DNA of 64,000 nt from Sporodiniella umbellata (lineage: Eukaryota > Mucoromycota > Mucoromycetes > Mucorales > Rhizopodaceae), in the NCBI GenBank assembly GCA_025677835.1, contig JAIXMR010000005.1, positions 62,001 through 126,000 on the forward strand, in the 5' to 3' direction. The notes under the pieces are model-generated. The model was not told the origin of the DNA and did not search any database. It worked only from the letters and a program-made list of their open reading frames with translations. The translations under genes and the position numbers were made by a program. Positions 1-12,456 of the stretch are shown piece by piece (within the stretch, counting starts at the first letter, position 1; every line of letters starts with the position of its first letter).

Positions 1-62
1 TTGCCCTTCTTTTTTTTTTTTAAACTTCATCTGTTCCTTTTTTCTCTCTTTTCTGAAATTCA

Positions 63-2080
63 ATGCCCTCGGCAGGTTATGTGTTTCCAACTTTAGACGA
101 CGACCCAATAGCACTTTCTAATAATAACGATCGAGCCCATACAACCGCCATGGATCATCAAAACACGACCGCCGCTTTAAGGTCTTCCAAAAAACCGTTG
201 GCTGAAGACGATAAGGAAGAGTTTGAGTTGGACGACGTGAAAAAGCATAATGGCAGCCATGAAGAATATGAAATTTTGGCCAAAAAAGACTATGGCAATT
301 TTGCTTTGTTAATTGTACTATGTAAGATGTTGACCATAAAAAAAAAAAAAAAAAAAGAGGATGTGATGAAGCTGTTCTGATTGTTGATACTTGTCTTTCT
401 TTTATACAACAGATTTATTGCAGGGTATTCCTGTAGGGCTCAGTTTTGGTTCAATTCCCTTTCTATTGAAGGCTAAGCTCTCATATTCCCAAATTGCTGT
501 TTTTTCCCTCTCTTCGTGGCCTTACTCGCTCAAACTATTGTGGTCTCCCATTGTAGACGCGGTCTATTCGCCCCAAATAGGCCGACGAAAGTCCTGGATT
601 ATACCTATTCAGATATTGACAGGCATACTTTTCTATATACTTGGAAGCAATATTGATGCAATGATGAGCAGCGATACTGTGCCAATTTACGCACTGACCT
701 ATTCTTTTTTGCTGACCATCTTTCTGTGTGCAACACAAGATATTGCTGTTGACGGTTGGGCGCTCACTCTCTTGAGTAAAGAAAGTCTATCGTATGCTTC
801 TACAGCACAGACAATTGGATTGAACTGTGGCTATTTCATGTCTTTTACTGTGTTTCTGTCTTTCAATTCATCGGAATTCAGTAACAAGTATCTGAGATCA
901 TTGCCTCAAGATTTAGGCGTTTTGGGACTAGGAGACTATATGAGATTCTGGGCCTTTATGTATATAGTAGTCACTGCATATTTGGCCTTTTACAAAAAAG
1001 AATCAGATGCAAAAGACGAAGAAACTCAATTGGGCATTTACGGTGTTTACGACACAATTTGGAAAATTTGTAAACTCTCACGTAAAATATCTATACACCC
1101 TTTTAGCCAGACATACCTCTCATTTTTTTTTTTTTATAGACATGAAATCTTTCATTGGTGTGTTATTGATAGCTAAAATTGGGTTTATATGCCATGAGGC
1201 AGTAACCTCACTCAAATTGTTGGAAAAAGGGTTTTCGCGTGAAGACCTTGCTTTGTCTGTCTTGTTGGATTTTCCCCTTCAGATTTTCTTTGGGTACTAT
1301 GCTGCAAAATGGTCTAATGGTTCTAGACCTCTAAAGCCTGTACGTATTAGATACATGTTCATAGTTGTCGGCTTATACATTCACTGGTCACTAAACTCAG
1401 CACTTTTCAATAGTGGCTCTATGCATTCTATGGCCGCTTAGCTTGCTCAGTCTTGGGTATGTTAACTGTTGCATACTTTCCCGAAGGGAAGCCTGTAGGT
1501 ATGGTTTATTTCGGAATCATTATGGGATCGACTGTACTCAGCTCATTTATGTCAACTGTCCAATTCGTGAGTATATCTGCCTTTATGACGGGTATAGCCG
1601 ATCCTATCATCGGGGGTACTTATATGACGGTAAAGCATAATAGAAAATCTGTTTAGAAAAAAAAAAAAACTTATTTTTATAAAAAAATTGTTCTAGCTGT
1701 TAAATACCTTCAGTAACTTTGGTGGTACTTGGCCTAAATTCTTTGTACTTGAAGCTGTTGATCACTTTACAGTGAACACATGCTCCTTATTAGACAGTAA
1801 AAACGAAGGTAAATCTATTCTTTTTTTTTTTTTTTTTTTTTTTTTTTTACGATTTTTCACAAAATTAAACCCATAATGAATAGTGGTCTCGTGCGCTGAA
1901 GAGACAGGAAAGGACTTATGTAAAGAAATGGGTGGAATGTGTGTAATGAAACAAGATGGGTACTTTATTGTGGGCACATTGTGTGTGTTATTGGGACTGT
2001 TATGTCTGGCGCTTTACATCAAACCTGCTATCAGAAAGTTAGAAAAGTATCCCAAGAGCATGTGGAGACTCCATTCTTGA
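63..2080 (+). CDS. Acetyl-coenzyme A transporter (SLC33A1/AT-1 family)
   Basis: Six exons: 63-321, 413-1081, 1140-1339, 1414-1629, 1697-1808, 1884-2080; all phases agree and give 550 aa. The family imports cytosolic acetyl-CoA across the ER/Golgi membrane for lumenal acetylation. After a polar N-terminus of about 80 residues comes the first membrane helix with LLQGIPVGLSFGSIPF, then QDIAVDGWALTLL, AKIGFICHEAVTSLKLLEKG, DPIIGGTYMT, LLNTFSNFGGTWP and a C-terminal CKEMGGMCV block, all in the family order. Length matches the family (about 550). Several introns carry poly-A/T runs, including a T run of roughly 28 in the last intron. Without removing intron 1340-1413 the frame appears broken; splicing restores PLKP-WLYAFYGRL. 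The first ATG lies only 62 bp from the window edge, so the promoter is outside. Confidence 0.9.
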
Positions 2081-3725
2081 AATCCGATTTAGAAAGTAAT
2101 CAGTCAACACTTTCCTAGTTATTGAAATTAAATCTATATCGTGCTAATACATTCATTGCTGATACACGTTATAAAAGTTGTATCGTTTTTACTATCGTCG
2201 GTTTTCATGAGATCTATGTCTTTAGATGCTTGCTGTTATGTTTCTAAGATTAGGTACATATTTTTATCTTATCCTTGTAGCTGACGAGTTCTTTTAAGAT
2301 TGTTTTTACCAAAATGCCTATTTTTTATTGATTATAATTCCTGCTTTTTCCTTTCTTTGCCTAACGATTTTTACTTTGTATCATGAACTTTCTAAACATC
2401 AGACCTTGCTATGCCCTCTTTGTTTTTTTATCTATAACTTACTACACAGTACGCTATTGTACAATTTTTCTGGCTTCGCGGTTTTTTGTATCTGACTACA
2501 TTAGCAAGATAAAATTACACTATAGTTAGCCTACCCGGGTTATTCGTTCGTTGTCATCTCAAGACAAATTCGTCAGCTATTTGTTGTACGGGAAACGTAT
2601 TTTGATGCCACTTTTCATAGATGTAGCGAGTATTCTGTTCTATTAAATAGAAACATAAATATAGAATCATTGTATAAAAACCGGACATAGCCAAGTATCC
2701 TTCTGTCATATTTTCTTTTATTTTGAAACTTGACTATTGCCTCGATCCGGCTGTCGTGATATAAAGTCGTATATACGAAACACTGTCATATGCCCGGCTT
2801 TTTATTTTTCATGTTAAGAGTAACGAACGTTTGGAGGCGCTTAACATTTAATAACTCTTTCCGTTATCTCCTACTTGTTTAAGACATACTGCTCAATTCG
2901 CTTATTAAGAAAATATCTTAGTGTACCTTGGTATAATTCGAACATGAGAATTAATTTAAAACCTGTTTTTTTTTTTTTTTTTTTTCAGTTGAGACTATGC
3001 AAAAGTGCTTTCAGGTTTTTGTTTGTACATTCCTTTTTTGTGCTTTTTAAGACAAGTTGTACATCTCGCCAAAGATAGAAGAAAAACTGTGTTAATCGCA
3101 AAGACATATGTTTTTTTTTTTAAAAAAAAGGAAGCTCTACAATTGCCAGGCTTTTGACACAGAGCTGAAAATGATGCATAGAAAAGTCTCTAAAGAATAC
3201 AATTGTGGAAACACCTGACAGCTTGCTGAAAAGTGCCACAAGACATGGCCTAAATCCAAAAACAAGTCATGAGTCATCAGACTAGCAAAAGTTGATGGCA
3301 TCTTTACTCCATTAGACAGCTAAAAAAGTGTATTGTTTTTGAAGCGATTTACAGCTGTTTATGTGCGTATGCCAAAAAGGATTGTGATTATAGCAAAGAC
3401 AACCAACTCGTTTAAAAGAGGAAACTAAAAGGTACAGAAGTCTGAGTTATTTTTTCGAAAGCCAGAAGCGTAGTGAGCTAAAAGACCCTTTTGTAAATAA
3501 AACCGGTGTACTAGATTTGGGGTCTCAATAGTATAACGTTGCTTGTTGTTTGTTTGAGTGTTTTCAGTTTTGGCTTCAAAGTGATTAAAAACTGCGTCTA
3601 ATAATCTCCGGTAGGTGCACAATAAACATATCAAGCGTTTTTTTTTTTCTTTTTTATTTTTTTTTATTTTTCTTTTTTTTTTTTTTTTTTTTTTTCTTTA
3701 CTGCGATTGACAACGAATTGTATAA
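2081..3725. other. Gene-poor stretch with one possible 51-aa ORF
   Basis: About 1.6 kb between the acetyl-CoA transporter and the RING gene. It is AT-rich, with several T tracts and a T11-A8 palindrome near 3110-3129. On the minus strand 2554-2709 is an ATG-started frame of 51 codons (MTEGYLAMSGFYTMILY at its start) with one likely membrane helix; it is not a family I know. A second minus-strand frame near 3425-3634 has no ATG at its head. Nothing else could be supported. Confidence 0.4.
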
Positions 3726-5583
3726 ATGGAGCCTTTGTCGCTACTTATACTTACACTACTGTTGCTACAGTCAGTTTATTGTGGACCCTATATATCTACA
3801 AGTAACAATATTTATATATAAAAGAACTCTTCTCATTATCAATCAGGACCGGCAATTTTACATTCAAACGGTACAGAAACCACATGGGACACTACGGAGT
3901 TGAAAGCGAAAGAGTTTAGAAATAATACTATAATATTTGACAACTTGGCACAACCCCCTTCAGCTGGCTTAGAGGTAGTAGCGCTGTCGTTAAAAATCCA
4001 AAAGCCCACCTTTCTTTATTTTCTGTATGGATAGGGAATACTTTATGATAGAGGATACTCATGCAGTGTGAATAATTCGTCGTTTGGGATAAAACCACCC
4101 TCTGTATACACAGGAGGAAATAGAATTGCGTTAGTAAAAAATGGAGGAAACTGTAGCTTCTACGACAAAGTGTATTATTCCCAGCTGGAAGGGGCAGCTG
4201 GTGTGGTAATCTTCGATAACATACCATTTCAAGACGACCCAGAAGCCGGTATTCAGGTAAACCAACAATACAAAAGAAAAAAAAAAAACTATACAGCGAC
4301 AACAGTAAAGTGAATTTTGAAAACAAATTATCAATAAAAAAATAGAAACTTGCCAAAGGAAATATTACAATCACAATGTACTATGTCGATTTGGATATAG
4401 GAGTTGGACTGACACATATGCTGCAGTACGCATCCAGTCAGTCTATAATGACTTTCGATAACATAAGCTACCAACCTGTCATTCATTTAGTAATGTATCC
4501 TGATGTAGGAGGCTTCCCTGCTAACTGGATTTATATTTTAATCATTGTGATTGCTTTATTAATTGTAAGCTTTTTAGCTTCAGGTAAGTTGTTTATTTAT
4601 TCCAAATTTAGCATTTTTTTTTTTTTTTTGTATGCCAGTGCGCTTCATTTTCTTTTTTCTTTTTTCTTTTTTTTTTTTTTTTTTCTTACTTTCAATGTCT
4701 TTATTTGATAAAGTGGGTATGCACTGGCATCTGTGGCGTATACGAAGACGTCAACGCACTATGTTTGAAAACGGTGTCCTGGACCTGGGAAACGCTTTGA
4801 ATGTGCCACAGCTAACAAAAAGGGTCATCGACCCCAGTTTGCTTGACTCGTTTCCTACTCGAACTATCGGCGATAAAAACTGTAGTCTTTCTCGTATATC
4901 CTCTTCACATTCTTCACGCTCCTGCAAAGCACTTGAAAACGCAGATACAGTGGCAAAAGCAACAGCAGGTGATATCAATAACATCCAGCATGAAGGACAA
5001 GATGATGTTTGTGTTATTTGTCTTGACGAATTTAGTAACGGCGAGCAGATAAGACAATTACCATGTGATCATGAATTCCACACAGAGTGTATAGGTAAAG
5101 ATAGTATCTAGTTTGGATGATCACTCATTGGTTCTAGATCCATGGTTGACTGTAAAGTCGGCTTCTTGTCCTTTATGCAAGCACGATTGTTACATCAAAC
5201 AGGAGTCAGATAGCGCTGAATTGGAGCCAGCTCTTTCTTCAACCTCTCTTCCCCCGCCCCCTCCTCCCCAGTCTTTCTTTTCTTCACTTCGAGCAAGATC
5301 AAGCTCTCCCGCTTTAGCGTTTGGGCCAACAATTTCCGCCGATCGTGCTGAAGAGTTTAGCAGATCCTGGATGGCACGAAGCTTACCAAGAAACATGAGA
5401 CGTCAAATCAATGAGGCAGCTCTAGCTGCTGCTGCTGCTCATCAGGAAACTATTATCGAACTGCCTGCACGTATGACACAGCCTGTTGAAAGCAGTGCTA
5501 TTCCAACTCTTCCACCTAGTAACATTAGGCCAAGATTGTCGGACCGCGTAAAAAGCTCTTTATCCGGATTTTTAAGATCTTAA
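3726..5583 (+). CDS. PA-domain transmembrane RING-H2 E3 ubiquitin ligase (RNF13/RNF167-like)
   Basis: Six exons: 3726-3801, 3847-3974, 4035-4256, 4346-4583, 4714-5094, 5138-5583; 496 aa, all phases agree. Order seen: cleavable signal peptide (residues 1-19, rich in Leu), protease-associated lumenal domain (about 50-190, with ALVKNGGNCSFYDKV and GAAGVVIFDN), a membrane helix ending near residue 221 (NWIYILIIVIALLIVSFLAS), a basic juxtamembrane stretch, then a RING-H2 finger with C321, C324, C339, H341, H344, C347, C359 and C362. This is the layout of endosomal or vacuolar PA-TM-RING ligases. The RING finger itself is split by the last intron (after C347-I). The C-terminal 130 residues are Ser/Pro/Ala-rich and probably disordered. 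The gene converges on the FAR/acyltransferase gene, with 115 bp between stop codons. Confidence 0.88.
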
Positions 5584-5698
5584 TACCCCTCTTTTTCCTT
5601 ATTGTATATTTTTTTCTTTTCTAAATAACTTGTTTTTACACGCTGAAATCGTTTGAGCAGGTTCAAAAGAGTTTCTTTCTCTGTGCTTTTTATTATCG

Positions 5699-8600
5699 TC
5701 AACTTAAATTGTAGGCTTCTGATATTCTGCGCAAAGCGCGGGCTTTGGCTGCTTTATCATCAGCAGGCGCACTACTTGCTAGTAACGAGTATATTAGTTG
5801 AACCAGGTTGGCTTCATCCTCTTGCAGATAAAGCTGCCTTTTCTTGACAATGCTAGTATTTGCCTCTAAAATTCGTTTGATTTGTTTAAGGCATTTTTGA
5901 AACACTTGCAAGTTTTGAAAGCTTTCTCTTTGGGAAGCTGCTCCCATACGGTAGGAGTCAATTTGTTGACAAAGGTCCGCCATATTTGAGTTAGCGCGAT
6001 TCATTTGAATTTGAGCCATTACTGCTTTTATCATCCCTTCAGGATCTTTAGGCGATACCTGGGTCTTTCCACCATCGCTATTTTGCCCAGCAAGCTCGAT
6101 TAGGATTTCAGTAGTTGGAATTCCAAACTCGTGAAGAAGAATTTGTGCGTCAGGAGAAAGTTTTTCTTTCGCTTTGATTTCTGTTAAGAATCCCATAGAC
6201 ATAAACACATCCAAGGCAACACGACTGGACTCGGTAGATAAAACTTCTCTATAGATTGTACGGCGACCGGTAATTAAGTGTGTAGCAATCCATTGGGTTA
6301 GCAATGGTATAATACTTCGAGGTAGCATTGGTATGGCTTCCAGAGCGGAAAGCGAGCAGGATGTAATCCAATACGCATCTATTGTAGGGTAAATCAACGA
6401 GGCCATATACATCAGTTGCTCATAGCGTGTTACATCATTTTCCATGTTAACCATCAATAGCAGTTCGTCTGAATTTTTTTCCAAAATCTTTCTTTCGACA
6501 TACGTGTTTATCAGTTCCTTCAGTTTTTCTTCAGCGTCCCATTCGAGTACAAACTCGCGCTCTAAAAGCTGTATAAGAAACATAAAACGATCCTTGAAAT
6601 CGTCCTCCATCACAGATCGATCCAAAAAAGATAGGTAAACAACAGCAAAAAAAGAGTCAAGTAACAATAGATTCGTCATTTGGTTTGAGTAATAAGATAA
6701 AGTCATAACATTGTCGGCATGATCGTTCACTCTAATATTCGTGTCGTCGTGTATCTCCTTTCCCTCAATGACAATGTTTTTAGCTTCATCGAGCAACCTA
6801 AAAGCATTCAGTAGCGTCAAATCCAAGTCTTCACCCTCTATACAAAGACAGTAAGAACTAACGACCAACAGTTATTTTGAAACCCTATTTTTTACCTTCC
6901 AAAGTAGTTTGGTACCCATCCTGTATTATTTTCTGTCGTAGCCAAATCGTTAACTCTTTGATTTTCCCAGCGCATATGCCATGTGTTGCTCTTCCATATA
7001 GAACGATAGATGCAACCATTGATACACTTGAAACCACTAATCCTTTAAGCTGGGACTCTTGAACCTTTCTTGTTATGGCCGACACTAACACGCTTTCGTA
7101 TGACTCCATATCACTCTGATGTTTCTCTGCCATTTCCTGAACACTAACAAGAGGTCCAATGCCAAAAGTTGTTCTCCCGTACTTCTTCTGGGTCGATATA
7201 TCTAACGTTGTTTTGCGCCTATCCTTAGCTTCACTGGGCCTAATTATCTGGGATGGTAGAGGCGATGACAACGAAGAAACATTGGAGGGAGTGCGTTTGT
7301 GTTTAGAGGGCTGTTGATCAAGAACTTCATCAATGAGATGAGAGAGCTCAGGTACATTTTCGTAGGTAATGTTGATTGGTACAATCACCACATCTTTATG
7401 AATACTCTTGATAGGGTTATTGAAGCTAGGGATTTGTACTAAACTATCAATACTACTGACAGAAGAAGGAGACTCGGGTGGTGTGGTAAGCTCAGAGCTG
7501 ACAATTCGGGAAAGCGCACTGGAAGAGCTGCCTGCTGTAGAAGAGGCACGACTTTGGTTGGTTTGCAGAGTGGACTCAACAACCATACCAATAAGTCCGT
7601 CGGAGTAGGCCTCTTGGACTTTGCCTGTCCTGGATCGAGACCGCTCTAGAGTGAAAGAAAGGGCGCCATGATCTCTTAAAAGTACTTGAGTATAAGCTGC
7701 AGTTACTGCAGAATTAAGAGGCGATCTCCTCGATTTGTCACGTTTGACATAATAAGCACCAGCCAAGCGATAAATATCAGATATAGATCCCATTTGCATT
7801 GTTGACTCATCACAGGCTAATGCAGGTACGGGCAAGTGGTACCGAATAGCAACATACCATACCAGCAACTGATCCAGAACACTTTTGGATGTCGGGACGT
7901 AAACAACTCTTTTTCCTGCAATCATCTGTCGAATAGTGCGTAGACTATCTTTTCCAATCCACACATTCTCAAACATGTTGTCCAGAAGGGACCGAAGAAA
8001 AGAAGCAGTAAACCAAACAAAAGCTAATTGTGTACGTTCACTCATCCTCATCAAAATCTTGATGGCCTCATTAGTTGCTGTTTGTTTAGGCACACCAGCT
8101 TTTTGAGTAATCTGTTGAATGGCTGAATTGACTCGCTTGTCGTTCAGCACAATTATTTTTACAGCCTCACTATTACTGCCAACTTTTTTTCGCCATTTTC
8201 CTAACGCTAAACGCTCGTCCACAAGAGATACTTCATTATCTTGGCTCCAGTCATCTAAAGAATCGTCTAAATCGTTCAACCATATATCGTCTGCACTTTT
8301 GTTTTCCTGGTTGACTTGAAGTATTGTGTTTTTAATGTGAAGTATCATACGAGTATTACGCTGTGCAATTTCGTCTTGTGAAAAAACACTGCTTTTTGCC
8401 TGTCTCAAGACTGCATTGTATCCATCCTCTTCATTTTTAGCCAATGTATCTTTATAAGTGTGGATAGCGCATGTCCAACCTTGGACAGGTGTAGGCGCTC
8501 TAAGATTTGATTCTCCACATACAAAAAAGTGCACACCATAGCTTGCATTTGTCAAATACCGATACCAGAAAGCGCTGTCCACATCTTCTGGAATGAGAGA

Positions 8601-10329
8601 CTCAGGGTCAGTCTCGCCTTGAAATTTTAGGATAGTGTCTGAGTGTGGTTGCATACTATGATAGCCAAAAAGCGAATTAGAATTTACTAGTTTTGCAGCT
8701 TTATCTATAGCACGACTCAGCCTATGTGAGCTACGTTTGCTGTTATAATCATGAGTAGACGGAGCGGAAGAATCCGCAGGTGCTGGTGTATAGTAATAAT
8801 TCCGTATAGAGTCCATCATAGTACGCGCACGAGAGGGAACTGGGCTAGCATCATTGTTTTGCAATTCGAAATAAACGGCTGAAGAAGGAAGCTGTATACT
8901 CATTGCCTTTGCCCAATATTGGCGGATTGCCTCATACCCTGAAAGCCAAGTCAGAGGACGCTTATGGGAAATAGTTATGTGCTGTATTTTTGGCAACGTA
9001 GGCATAGGAGGAAGACTGGACTCTCTCGGTGGAATAAAGCAACTCTCTTCATCAGAATCTAGGTTTGAGCTAGAAAGCTTTCGAGGCCTATGAGCAATTG
9101 TAGGCACAGAATAGTATTCTGGAACACTGGAAACAATTTGGAAACCAATGATCAATCGAACAGCATAGTCAACTGGCACAATATCTATGATATGGTTTCC
9201 AAAATGTGTAGGAATTACCCTGTTTCCTCTTCCTACTAGCAAAATTATACCGTTCATGCCACTCACTCCATCAGCCTAGATGGAAATTTTAAGCTATAAT
9301 GAATTAATATCTGTGCTTGCTTACCCAGCCAATGAGAGGCTCTTGAACGCTAGGACCAACAGATGCCAGCCTGACTATTGAAACAGGAAACGTCTGGCCC
9401 TTTGGCATTTTCCTTACTTCATCTGCCAAAATATGCTCAGCTAAAGATTTCGAGTACAGATAAGCATTTTTGTATAAAGGCTTAAAATCAGCAGGCTCTT
9501 GCTGATCAAGAATATCTTGTAGATTGTCTGTGGCTGAATGATTTCTGTTGAGCGGATGCAAGTAGTTTTCGTTTGAGTCTGGCTGTAGAACAGAAAGATG
9601 GGTAAAGACAGAAACATTCTCGCACTGTTTGGCCAAGTTGAAGAGTTCGAGCGTTCCTAATGTGTTTGTCTACAAGTTGTTAACATTTTGTATTTTCTTA
9701 CTTTAATGACTATACTCTAATTGATGCTTCTAAAGTTTCGTTTCCGTCTACGTTCCCTGCACAGTTGTAAAATATATTGATTTCTTTTTTAAGCATCTCG
9801 ATAGTATCGTCGGATAACCCGAGATTGGATTCCGTCAAATCCCCAAAAATGGGAAAGACTTTTTTTTGAATTAAATTATCGAAAAGCTGTACCCCCATCG
9901 TTCCCCGAAGACTGATGAAAGCCTAAATCACGATTAGATATGTACAGAATAAAGCAAAAAAAAAAAAGAAAGAAAGGCTCCTAAGTTTACTTTATTAGAT
10001 AATATATCGTCCTTGAATCTTCCTTCAGGGGAATGCTGGTTTAGTCGAGTCGGCCTCAAAAGAATATAGAGCTTGTCAAAAGAATCAGAAAAAGACTGAA
10101 TTAATTTCCACAAAACGGCTTTTCCTATGAACCCCGTAGCACCGGTCAACAGTATTGACTTGTTTTGATAAAAGCCTTTAGGCAAAAGTGACATGCTTTG
10201 AGCTTTGGAGTTGACCGAGGCTGATTCCAAGTCTTTATCTAGCTTTTCGTTGGCACATTCAATAGTTGACTCGATCGGATTGTCTCTTAATTCAGGAGTT
10301 GTTACTGAAATTGTGGGAATGTCTGTCAT
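5699..10329 (-). CDS. Fatty acyl-CoA reductase fused to PlsB/DHAPAT-like acyltransferase
   Basis: Five exons read from 10329 downward: 9991-10329, 9716-9922, 9325-9669, 6896-9275, 5699-6837; 4410 nt, 1469 aa, phases agree. Residues 1 to about 480 are a fatty acyl-CoA reductase (NAD-binding_4/Male-sterility type): NADPH motif TGATGFIG at 62-69, catalytic Y252-x3-K256, and the EPLIGWADGVSG...DIVPVDYAV block. Residues about 690-1000 resemble glycerol-3-phosphate/DHAP acyltransferases: GAYYVKR (803-809), ERSRSRTGK (841-849) and IVPINITY follow in family order. Motif I reads PTSKSVLD, so the usual catalytic His is Ser760 while Asp765 remains. The joint product would supply fatty alcohol and possibly acyl-DHAP, the two inputs of ether-lipid synthesis. 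The C-terminus (ending YNLS) is not a peroxisomal PTS1. Exon 2 uses a weak GTATAG donor. Both halves are in one frame inside exon 4, so the fusion is not a splicing guess. Confidence 0.85.
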
Positions 10330-11089
10330 TTAGAACAAATAAAAGAAAAGGAAAGGAAAAAAAAATCGATAAGAAAAAAGAAGAGAATAAAGAAAAGCAC
10401 CAAAGAGGCAATAAAATTAAAAAAAAAAAAAAAAAAAACAAAAATAAGCATTGAGGCGGACATTTGTAATACAAATGGCAATAATTTAAAAGATTTGTCG
10501 GCTTTGATTTTCTTTTTCGTTCTTTTCTTGGTTCTAGCCAGGAGCTTAGCTTTAATATTGTGTCAGTCATTTTTAAATACAAAAACAAAGAAAAAGGCAG
10601 TACTACTGTTTGGTAGTACCAACGTCATGAAACAGCCTAGGTTTCACATTCATGGGTGACAATTCAATTTTTAAAGCCGTATCCTGCTTTGATTTTACGA
10701 CAACTGTAGTCTGCAATAGCAACCCTAGACAGCTGACGGTTAAATGTCTATTTTACCCTTTAACTTTAAACACAGAAACTGTTCTTTATTTTAAGAAATA
10801 CACTTGCTTAGGAGAGCTTGATTTATTGAACCTCCCCCCTTTTTATTTTTAATTATGGTGTTTATTAAATGTATAAATAGGGTAAAGTAGTAAGTCAACT
10901 CCTAATCCAATAAAGGAAGCAGAACGTTCGAAAAATCACCCTTGTTTGAGCAAGTAAAGGATGACAGATTGAGAACAAATTTTGATCCAACATGATATCT
11001 TGGTTTGGTATTATACATGAGCTAAAATGCAATGAACAAGTGTCTACAGTCCAAAGACAGTGTAGGATATATTGGCCTTCATAGCTTTA
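10330..11089. other. Intergenic region 5' of the FAR/acyltransferase gene
   Basis: Holds the upstream region of the FAR/acyltransferase gene (A-rich leader at 10340-10440) and the 3' flank of the methyltransferase gene. A short hairpin (GTACTAC, loop, GTAGTAC) lies near 10600-10620. A 66-codon ATG frame at 10652-10852 resembles nothing I know. No other feature seen. Confidence 0.4.
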
Positions 11090-12362
11090 TTAAGATTTCT
11101 TAAAAAATTTGACAACAAAAAAACCGCTTGTTCGACTTTCCAAAGGATCGAACCGCACACAATATTTCTCCAATGTGGATTGTAAATTACTATCTAAGCA
11201 CTGCTTTTTAATAGGCGAAGGCTGTACATGACAGTCTGGTATTTTTTCCATTCTGGCATCTTTGAATTCATTCAGGAACCAAGCTACATTTTCTTCGTTC
11301 TGACTTATCGTTAGAGAGCATGTACTGTAAACCATAGAGCCACCTTTTTTGAGCATAACCCACCCTTGTTTCATTAGATCACGCTGTAGTGTTGTAATGT
11401 TGCTCAACCTATCTTTGTCCATAAAGTTTTTCTCAAAAGAGTCCCAGCCCCATTTCTCATACTGAATAGAGAAAACAGAAATAAATACCCATTTAGCTTT
11501 TTATTTTTCAAATACCTTCAAGATGTGTAATATAGACCCATCGTGCGTACACTCTGCGTCTACGAGCACTTTGTCGTAAAGTATGCCTTGATCCAGTTGT
11601 CTGTCTGAGCGAAGCGTTTTAGGAGCCCAAAAAGGTTTCACAATCTCTTTCTTTGGTCGCTTTTGGCTGTTGTCTGTACTGATTACTTTACTGCCTAGAC
11701 GAGAAGGGGGCGGTATCGAAAACTTGGTACCATCAGCTTCAAACAAACGAACCCTTTCTCCGGCACGGTACTTTTTTAATAAAGAGCGGCAGGTTGCTAG
11801 TCGATGAGCAGCAATATCTACACCAGTCACTGTGCCTACTCCGTCCTTATCAAACAAATTTGAAATCATACACAGCTTTGCTCCTGGTGCACAGCACAAG
11901 TCAAGTATCTGGTCATCTTTTTCTATACATAATGCCTCTACTGCAATTGCCGAACTAAGGTCTATTCCAAATATAATATGCTCTTTGTATCTGATGATTG
12001 CAAAGAGCTTTTTAATAAGGCAACATGCTTTTTTTTTTTAAAAGTCGTACTCACGCAGGTGTGTCTGAAAGTCTAACATCGCCCAGTTGTGCACTATAAA
12101 AGTCGTCTATGCCTTCGACTTTGTTTACCTCTTCTGTGTTTAACTGCTTTTTCAAGTCCTCTAGAGTAGGTTTTTTGTCTACAGGTATTTGAGTGTTAAT
12201 TCGGAAATAGCGAGGTAATCGGGTCACTGTGTAAATTGCTGGATCAATCGAATTGTCCTTTAAAAAACTACGAAATGAATCGGGCAGACGATTCAAATCA
12301 AATGCTGGTCTTTGCTCTGAAAGCTCTTTGGTTTGATCGATTGCTGAAACAGAATCTGTCAT
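11090..12362 (-). CDS. NOL1/NOP2/Sun-family RNA (cytosine-5) methyltransferase
   Basis: Three exons from 12362 downward: 12055-12362, 11516-11990, 11090-11461; 384 aa, phases agree. The fold is a SAM-dependent m5C RNA methyltransferase. SAM motif I is DLCCAPGAK (133-141), with a further acidic SAM contact in VTGVDIAAHRLA. The two family cysteines are present: C250 in motif IV (VDAECTHDGS) and C309 in motif VI (YSTCSLTISQNEENVAWFL). Motif IV has AEC where most members have a DxPC core, so it belongs to an atypical subfamily; I cannot say whether the substrate is tRNA, rRNA or mRNA. The start ATG at 12362 is chosen because upstream in-frame sequence is low-complexity AT. The gene lies upstream of the FAR/acyltransferase gene on the same strand, about 760 bp away, with no sign of a functional link. 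Confidence 0.82.
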
Positions 12363-12419
12363 GTTTGTCTGATGGATCAAAAAATATACAACTATCTCAG
12401 TCCCTTTGCTTCTTAGCTC

Positions 12420-12425
12420 ATATAA

Positions 12426-12456
<31 letters not shown>
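12420..12456. repeat. (AT)n microsatellite followed by T tract
   Basis: An AT dinucleotide run of roughly 20 bases followed by a run of about 14 T lies just upstream of the methyltransferase start codon, in its leader or promoter. Confidence 0.8.

Noticed and set aside
1007..1660. Apparent frameshift in the acetyl-CoA transporter gene
   Set aside because: A canonical intron at 1340-1413 (GTACGT...AATAG) restores the family sequence exactly, so no mutation is needed.
5699..5710. C-terminus of the FAR/acyltransferase read as a peroxisomal targeting tripeptide
   Set aside because: It ends in NLS, which is not a PTS1 consensus; the resemblance to the abbreviation for nuclear localisation signal is only letters.
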